DNA from: CANGYM01 sp044235825
Lineage (GTDB): Bacteria; Pseudomonadota; Alphaproteobacteria; JAJTHO01; CANGYM01
DNA: 56,022 nt
NCBI GenBank assembly: GCA_044235825.1
Contig: JBIIHL010000004.1
Span: forward strand, 1-56,022
Reading direction: 5' to 3'
Shown here in pieces: positions 52,679 to 56,022 of the stretch (position 1 is its first letter; the number at the start of each line of letters is the position of its first letter). The position numbers were made by a program, and so were the translations under genes. The notes beneath the pieces were generated by a model. That model worked only from the letters and a program-made list of their open reading frames with translations. It searched no databases and was not told the origin of the DNA.

Positions 52679-52948
52679 ATGTCGCTCTCAAACGAGAATA
52701 GATTGAAATTGATCCAGGATTTTGGTGGATCAGAAAAAAATACAGGATCGTCTGCTGTTCAGGTTGCTCTGTTTACTCAGCGTATCAATGAGCTGACGGA
52801 ACATTTGAAAATTCACAAGAAAGATCACAGCTCTCGCCGTGGATTGCTGAAAATGGTGGGTCGCCGTCGGAAACTGTTGGATTATTTGAAATCCAAGCAG
52901 GTTTCTGAGTATAAAGCCCTGATTGAAAAACTGGGTCTTCGTTATTAA
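52679..52948 (+). CDS. rpsO: 30S ribosomal protein S15
   Basis: An 89-residue primary 16S rRNA-binding protein. Typical stretches are GSSAVQVALFTQRINELTEHLKIHKKDHSSRRGLLKMVGRRRKLLDYL and the end LIEKLGLRY. It is followed by pnp after 23 bases, the standard order. truB and rbfA, common upstream neighbours, are missing. Confidence 0.97.
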   Translation: MSLSNENRLKLIQDFGGSEKNTGSSAVQVALFTQRINELTEHLKIHKKDHSSRRGLLKMVGRRRKLLDYLKSKQVSEYKALIEKLGLRY

Positions 52949-52971
52949 TTGTTTTCGGGTTAGGAAAAAAC

Positions 52972-55047
52972 ATGAAATTTGATGTAATCTCTCGTGAGAT
53001 CAACTGGGCAGGTCGTACCCTGCGTTTAGAAACAGGCAAGGTTGCCCGTCAGGCCGATGGTGCCGTCATGGTCAGCTACGGTGATACTGTGGTGCTTTGT
53101 ACCGTGGTGGCGGACAAAAACACCGCTGCTAAAAATGACTTTTTTCCCTTAACGGTTCATTATACGGAAAAAACCTTTTCCGCCGGACGGATTCCTGGGG
53201 GATTTTTTAAACGGGAAGGCCGTCCCAGTGAAAAAGAAGTCCTGACGTCGCGCTTGATTGATCGTCCCATCCGCCCCCTGTTTGAATCGTGGTATAACCA
53301 AGATACACAGGTTTTGTGTACGGTGTTAAGCTTTGATGAATCCGTGGATGCTGACATTGCTGCGATGGTGGGGGCTTCGGCTGCCTTGGCCATTTCTGGG
53401 CTTCCTTTTGTCGCCCCCATTGCCGCCGCCCGCGTGGGGTATGTTGACAATGCGTTCGTGTTAAATCCGGGGATTAAGGCTCTTGAAGAGTCTGATCTGG
53501 ATCTGTGCATTGCCGGAACCGACGAAGGCGTGTTGATGGTGGAGTCTGAGGCCAAAGAACTCAGCGAAACCCTGATGCTGCAGGCCGTTATGTTCGGCTT
53601 TGATGCTTTCCAGCCTGTGATTGCCCTGATTAAGGATTTTGCCGCCGCCCGTCAAAAGGCCCCCTTGTTTGCCGCACCTGAAAAGCAAAAGGCTTTTCTT
53701 GATGACAAAGCCGCCAAGGCCCTGACGGCGTCGTTCAAATCCGCCTATGATATTAAGGTCAAGCAGGACCGCCGCGCCGCCATTGATGCAGTTTATGCGG
53801 ATTTAAAACAGCAATGGGCTGATCATGACGCTTTGGAAAAAATCCTAAACGAAGCCAAAGACCTAGAGAAAGACCATGTTCGCCGCAGCATTCTGGAAAC
53901 CGGCGTGCGTATTGATGGCCGAAAAGGCGATGATATCCGCAGCATTGTTTGCGAAAATGCTTTCCTGCCCCGCGTTCATGGCAGTGCGTTGTTTACGCGC
54001 GGTGAAACACAGGCCATCGTGGCTGCCACCTTGGGCACCGGCGATGATGAACAGATCATGGATGCTCTGCACGGCGAATACCGCGAAGATTTCCTGTTGC
54101 ATTATAACTTCCCTCCCTTTTCCGTTGGGGAAACAGGACGTTACGGGGCCCCTGGCCGTCGTGAAATTGGTCATGGAAAACTGGCATGGCGTGCCCTGCA
54201 CCCCATGTTGCCCAAAAAAGAAGACTTCCCCTATACACTGCGCGTGGTGTCTGAGGTGACCGAGTCCAACGGTTCCTCCTCTATGGCCACGGTTTGTGGC
54301 GCCAGCCTTTCCTTGCTGGATGCCGGTGTGCCCCTGAAACGCTCGGTAGCGGGGATTGCCATGGGATTGATCAAAGAGGGCAAAGATGTTGCCATTCTCT
54401 CTGACATTCTGGGCGATGAAGATCACTTGGGCGATATGGATTTCAAAGTGGCGGGAACGTCCGAGGGGATCACCGCCCTGCAGATGGATATCAAAATCAC
54501 ATCCATCACCCGGGAAATCATGGAAAAGGCCCTAAAACAGGCCCAAGCCGGTCGTATGCACATTTTGGGCATCATGAACCAGCTTCTTTCGTCCCCGAAG
54601 CAAGAGGTCAGCCCTTGGGCCCCCCGTATGCAACAGATCACCATTCCGGTGGATAAAATTCGGGAACTCATCGGTCCGGGCGGGAAAAACATCCGCGAAA
54701 TTTGTGATACCACCAAAGCCAAGATTGACATCAAGGACGACGGAACGGTCTTTATCGCCAGCAACAATGCTGAGGCCTTAAAAGCCGCCATCGAAAAGGT
54801 CAAAATGTCCACAGGCAGTTTGGAAATTGGCACCATTTACAGCGGTAAAGTGGCCAAACTCATGGACTTTGGCGCCTTTGTGACCATTGGCAACCAAGAC
54901 GGTCTGGTGCACGTCAGTGAAATTTCTGATGAACGCGTCAACAACGTGGCAGATTACCTGAGCGTCGGCCAAATCATCAACGTCAAGGTGGTGGGCATCG
55001 ACGAGCGCGGCAAAATCCGCCTGAGCATGAAAAAAGCCGTGGCTTAA
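52972..55047 (+). CDS. pnp: polyribonucleotide nucleotidyltransferase PNPase
   Basis: Phosphorolytic 3'-5' exoribonuclease, 691 residues. Two RNase PH domains (first: GDTVVLCTVVADK ... FKREGRPSEKEVLTSRLIDRPIRPLF; second: GETQAIVAATLGT ... GRREIGHGKLAWRAL) flank a helical domain. KH (IRELIGPGGKNIREIC) and S1 (GTIYSGKVAKLMDFGAFVTI) domains close the protein. Catalytic Asp residues are in LSDILGDEDHLGDMDFKV. Length is slightly short of 700-710 because the tail ends just after S1. Confidence 0.97.
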   Translation: MKFDVISREINWAGRTLRLETGKVARQADGAVMVSYGDTVVLCTVVADKNTAAKNDFFPLTVHYTEKTFSAGRIPGGFFKREGRPSEKEVLTSRLIDRPIRPLFESWYNQDTQVLCTVLSFDESVDADIAAMVGASAALAISGLPFVAPIAAARVGYVDNAFVLNPGIKALEESDLDLCIAGTDEGVLMVESEAKELSETLMLQAVMFGFDAFQPVIALIKDFAAARQKAPLFAAPEKQKAFLDDKAAKALTASFKSAYDIKVKQDRRAAIDAVYADLKQQWADHDALEKILNEAKDLEKDHVRRSILETGVRIDGRKGDDIRSIVCENAFLPRVHGSALFTRGETQAIVAATLGTGDDEQIMDALHGEYREDFLLHYNFPPFSVGETGRYGAPGRREIGHGKLAWRALHPMLPKKEDFPYTLRVVSEVTESNGSSSMATVCGASLSLLDAGVPLKRSVAGIAMGLIKEGKDVAILSDILGDEDHLGDMDFKVAGTSEGITALQMDIKITSITREIMEKALKQAQAGRMHILGIMNQLLSSPKQEVSPWAPRMQQITIPVDKIRELIGPGGKNIREICDTTKAKIDIKDDGTVFIASNNAEALKAAIEKVKMSTGSLEIGTIYSGKVAKLMDFGAFVTIGNQDGLVHVSEISDERVNNVADYLSVGQIINVKVVGIDERGKIRLSMKKAVA

Positions 55048-55077
55048 TCCATAGAATCGTTTGAACGTGAGTGTTTT

Positions 55078-55203
55078 ATGAAAGTTGTTAATTCTCTGAA
55101 AACCCTGAAAAGCCGCCACAAAGATTGCCGCGTCATCCGCCGCAAAGGCCGCGTATACGTCATCAACAAAACCAACCCACGGTATAAAGTGCGGCAGGGA
55201 TAA
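55078..55203 (+). CDS. rpmJ: 50S ribosomal protein L36
   Basis: A 41-residue basic protein from ATG 55078 ending NKTNPRYKVRQG. It begins MKVVNSLKTLKSRHKDCRVI and continues with RRKGRVYVINKT, the pattern of the longer, zinc-independent L36 form, with one cysteine. It lies 30 bases after pnp and is closed by a strong terminator. Confidence 0.93.
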   Translation: MKVVNSLKTLKSRHKDCRVIRRKGRVYVINKTNPRYKVRQG

Positions 55204-55208
55204 GAAAG

Positions 55209-55228
55209 AAGCCCCCTGAGGGGGGCTT
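55209..55228 (+). terminator. intrinsic terminator after rpmJ
   Basis: AAGCCCCC (55209-55216) pairs perfectly with GGGGGCTT (55221-55228) around TGAG, followed by a short T-rich tail. It closes rpmJ and possibly the rpsO-pnp unit. Confidence 0.75.
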
Positions 55229-55252
55229 TCCTTATAAGAGGGCTGAGACCCT

Positions 55253-55465
55253 CTAGGGGCGGGGGGCCCGACTGTCGGATCTGATGCGCCGGAACCAGCC
55301 AATCCATCTAAATACATCCTTGTTGGGTGCGGTGTACATTGCCACCCCAATAAGCAACCCAATGACTATTGCGGTGACCCAATCCCTCTGGTTTATGCTC
55401 CGAATAACAAAAGGTACAAAGACCAGTAGCATCAAGCTCTGACGAGAGAACACTTGGCAATCCAA
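55253..55465 (-). CDS. small membrane hypothetical protein, possibly frameshifted
   Basis: About 59-70 residues (ATG 55432 or TTG 55465) with two hydrophobic stretches (LMLLVFVPFVI and WVTAIVIGLLIGVAMY) and a basic tail. The neighbouring minus-strand frame 55308-55526 begins with another helix-like segment (HHIAFIVWGLFLGLPSVLSS). The two halves would join into a single three-helix protein if one base were added or lost near 55440-55460. No family is recognised. A CRP-like site and a TATAGT lie upstream. Confidence 0.4.
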   Translation of the reverse strand: MDCQVFSRQSLMLLVFVPFVIRSINQRDWVTAIVIGLLIGVAMYTAPNKDVFRWIGWFRRIRSDSRAPRP

Positions 55466-55479
55466 GAAACAACCCCCAC

Positions 55480-55518
55480 ACTATAAATGCGATGTGATGT
55501 GATGTGATGGATGTCACA
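55480..55518 (-). promoter_or_regulatory. CRP-type palindrome and -10 upstream of the small membrane ORF
   Basis: TGTGA-TGGATG-TCACA at 55503-55518 is a perfect CRP half-site pair. On the minus strand a -10-like TATAGT lies at 55485-55480, so the palindrome covers the -35 region, centred about -37.5. The site grows out of a short TGATG-type repeat (about 55492-55510). A TTGACA on the same strand at 55539-55534 is a possible alternative -35. Confidence 0.45.
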
Positions 55519-55548
55519 CCCCACAAAAAAATCTGTCAAGCCCGACCG

Positions 55549-56022
55549 TTATGCCACCCGCCGCAGCAACCCTTGGGGGCATAGGGTGATGTCGGGGTGG
55601 GGGCCCATGCCCTGCTGATCCAACACAAAATGATGGGATTCCTGCAAAAAATCCTGCACCGCGCGGTGGGGGTTATCGTGGTCCCAGCGGGCTTTGCCAG
55701 ATGGGACGTGGGCCATGTCCTTTAGGGATCCATCCATCACCATGATAAAACTGCCCATGGTGACCAAGGGGCCGTAAAGGCGCAGCTCGTTCAGGACATG
55801 ATCATACCGGTGGCTGCTGTCCAAAATAACACACACGCGCTGCCAATGGTGGGGCTGGGTTTTTGCCCGAATGCGGTCGGGGATGGCAGCCTCCGCACTG
55901 TCGCCCTCAATCACCGTGATGTAGGGGCCCAAGATGGGATGGGCGGTTAGGGCGTCAATGTGTTCGAATCGTGGGTTTTTTTCAATCCCCACCACACGGG
56001 CCCCGCCGTAAGCCAAGGCCAA
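55549..56022 (-). CDS. CmcI/cephalosporin-hydroxylase-like protein (partial)
   Basis: The C-terminal 157 residues of a Rossmann-fold methyltransferase-like protein of the CmcI family; the 5' end lies beyond the window. Visible features are a SAM-like acidic turn (ARVVGIEKNPRF), then EGDSAE, VCVILDSSHRYDHVLNELRLYGPLVTMGSFIMVMDG with the LDSSH motif typical of CmcI-type enzymes, and NPHRAVQDFLQE. Such proteins are often in sugar or polysaccharide methylation loci, but no such context is visible here. Confidence 0.75.
   Translation of the reverse strand: MALAYGGARVVGIEKNPRFEHIDALTAHPILGPYITVIEGDSAEAAIPDRIRAKTQPHHWQRVCVILDSSHRYDHVLNELRLYGPLVTMGSFIMVMDGSLKDMAHVPSGKARWDHDNPHRAVQDFLQESHHFVLDQQGMGPHPDITLCPQGLLRRVA

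Overview
The window is a compact stretch of chromosome from an alphaproteobacterium. Three lineage markers support this: RcdA (regulator of CtrA degradation), Usg, and the tkt / DUF4164-like / zapA block. RpoH-type promoters in front of dnaK and dnaJ and an alphaproteobacterial rpsO-pnp locus agree. Order and genus cannot be fixed by eye. Genes are packed tightly: most same-strand neighbours overlap by 1-11 bases and several convergent pairs overlap at their 3' ends. I see no tRNA or rRNA gene, no IS element, no prophage and no CRISPR array. Some loss and rearrangement is visible: an N-terminally truncated kup, a gcv operon ending without gcvPB, mreCD without mreB beside it, and bioA and bioF at two separate loci.

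Layout. 1-8.2 kb: small secreted protein, dnaB, kup remnant, bioA, minimal EnvC-like protein, ctpA, Alg8-like glycan synthase. 8.2-9.4 kb (minus): sdhE, rcdA, dsbB. 9.5-13.2 kb: dnaK with an RpoH promoter, EnvZ-like histidine kinase, RimI-like acetyltransferase. 13.2-18 kb: tkt, DUF4164-like coiled-coil protein, zapA, thrS. 18-19.4 kb: AT-rich island with a membrane fatty-acid desaturase, then dnaJ with its own RpoH-like promoter. 20.6-26.9 kb: a lipid-modification locus made of two convergent operons (FAD amine-oxidase-like protein + DUF1365; CFA synthase + chalcone-isomerase-like + GPH transporter + DUF3833 lipoprotein + SDR) meeting at a bidirectional terminator. 27-36.2 kb (minus): mreC-mreD-mrdA-rodA, rpoZ-coq7-dnaE, ruvC. 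36.3-38.5 kb: ribD, dgkA, gamma-carbonic anhydrase. 38.5-42.9 kb (minus): a tandem glycine riboswitch driving gcvT-gcvH-gcvPA, then the SRP RNA gene and bioF. 42.9-49.3 kb: P-type ATPase, mdh, mutL, fabD. 49.4-55.2 kb: usg, clpA-clpS, rpsO-pnp, rpmJ. The right edge holds a small membrane ORF and a partial CmcI-like gene.

Themes. Protein quality control and cell cycle are well represented (dnaK, dnaJ, clpA/clpS, rcdA, ctpA). The elongation machinery (mreC/D, PBP2, RodA) and division factors (zapA, EnvC-like) point to a rod-shaped cell with a wall. Lipid chemistry is the most distinctive part: the desaturase, CFA synthase, FAD oxidase and DUF1365 set resembles the gene set that, in Rhodobacter, is tied to singlet-oxygen response and furan fatty-acid formation. 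CRP/FNR-type palindromes (TGTGA-N6-TCAC) lie upstream of small membrane or secreted ORFs at both ends of the window.
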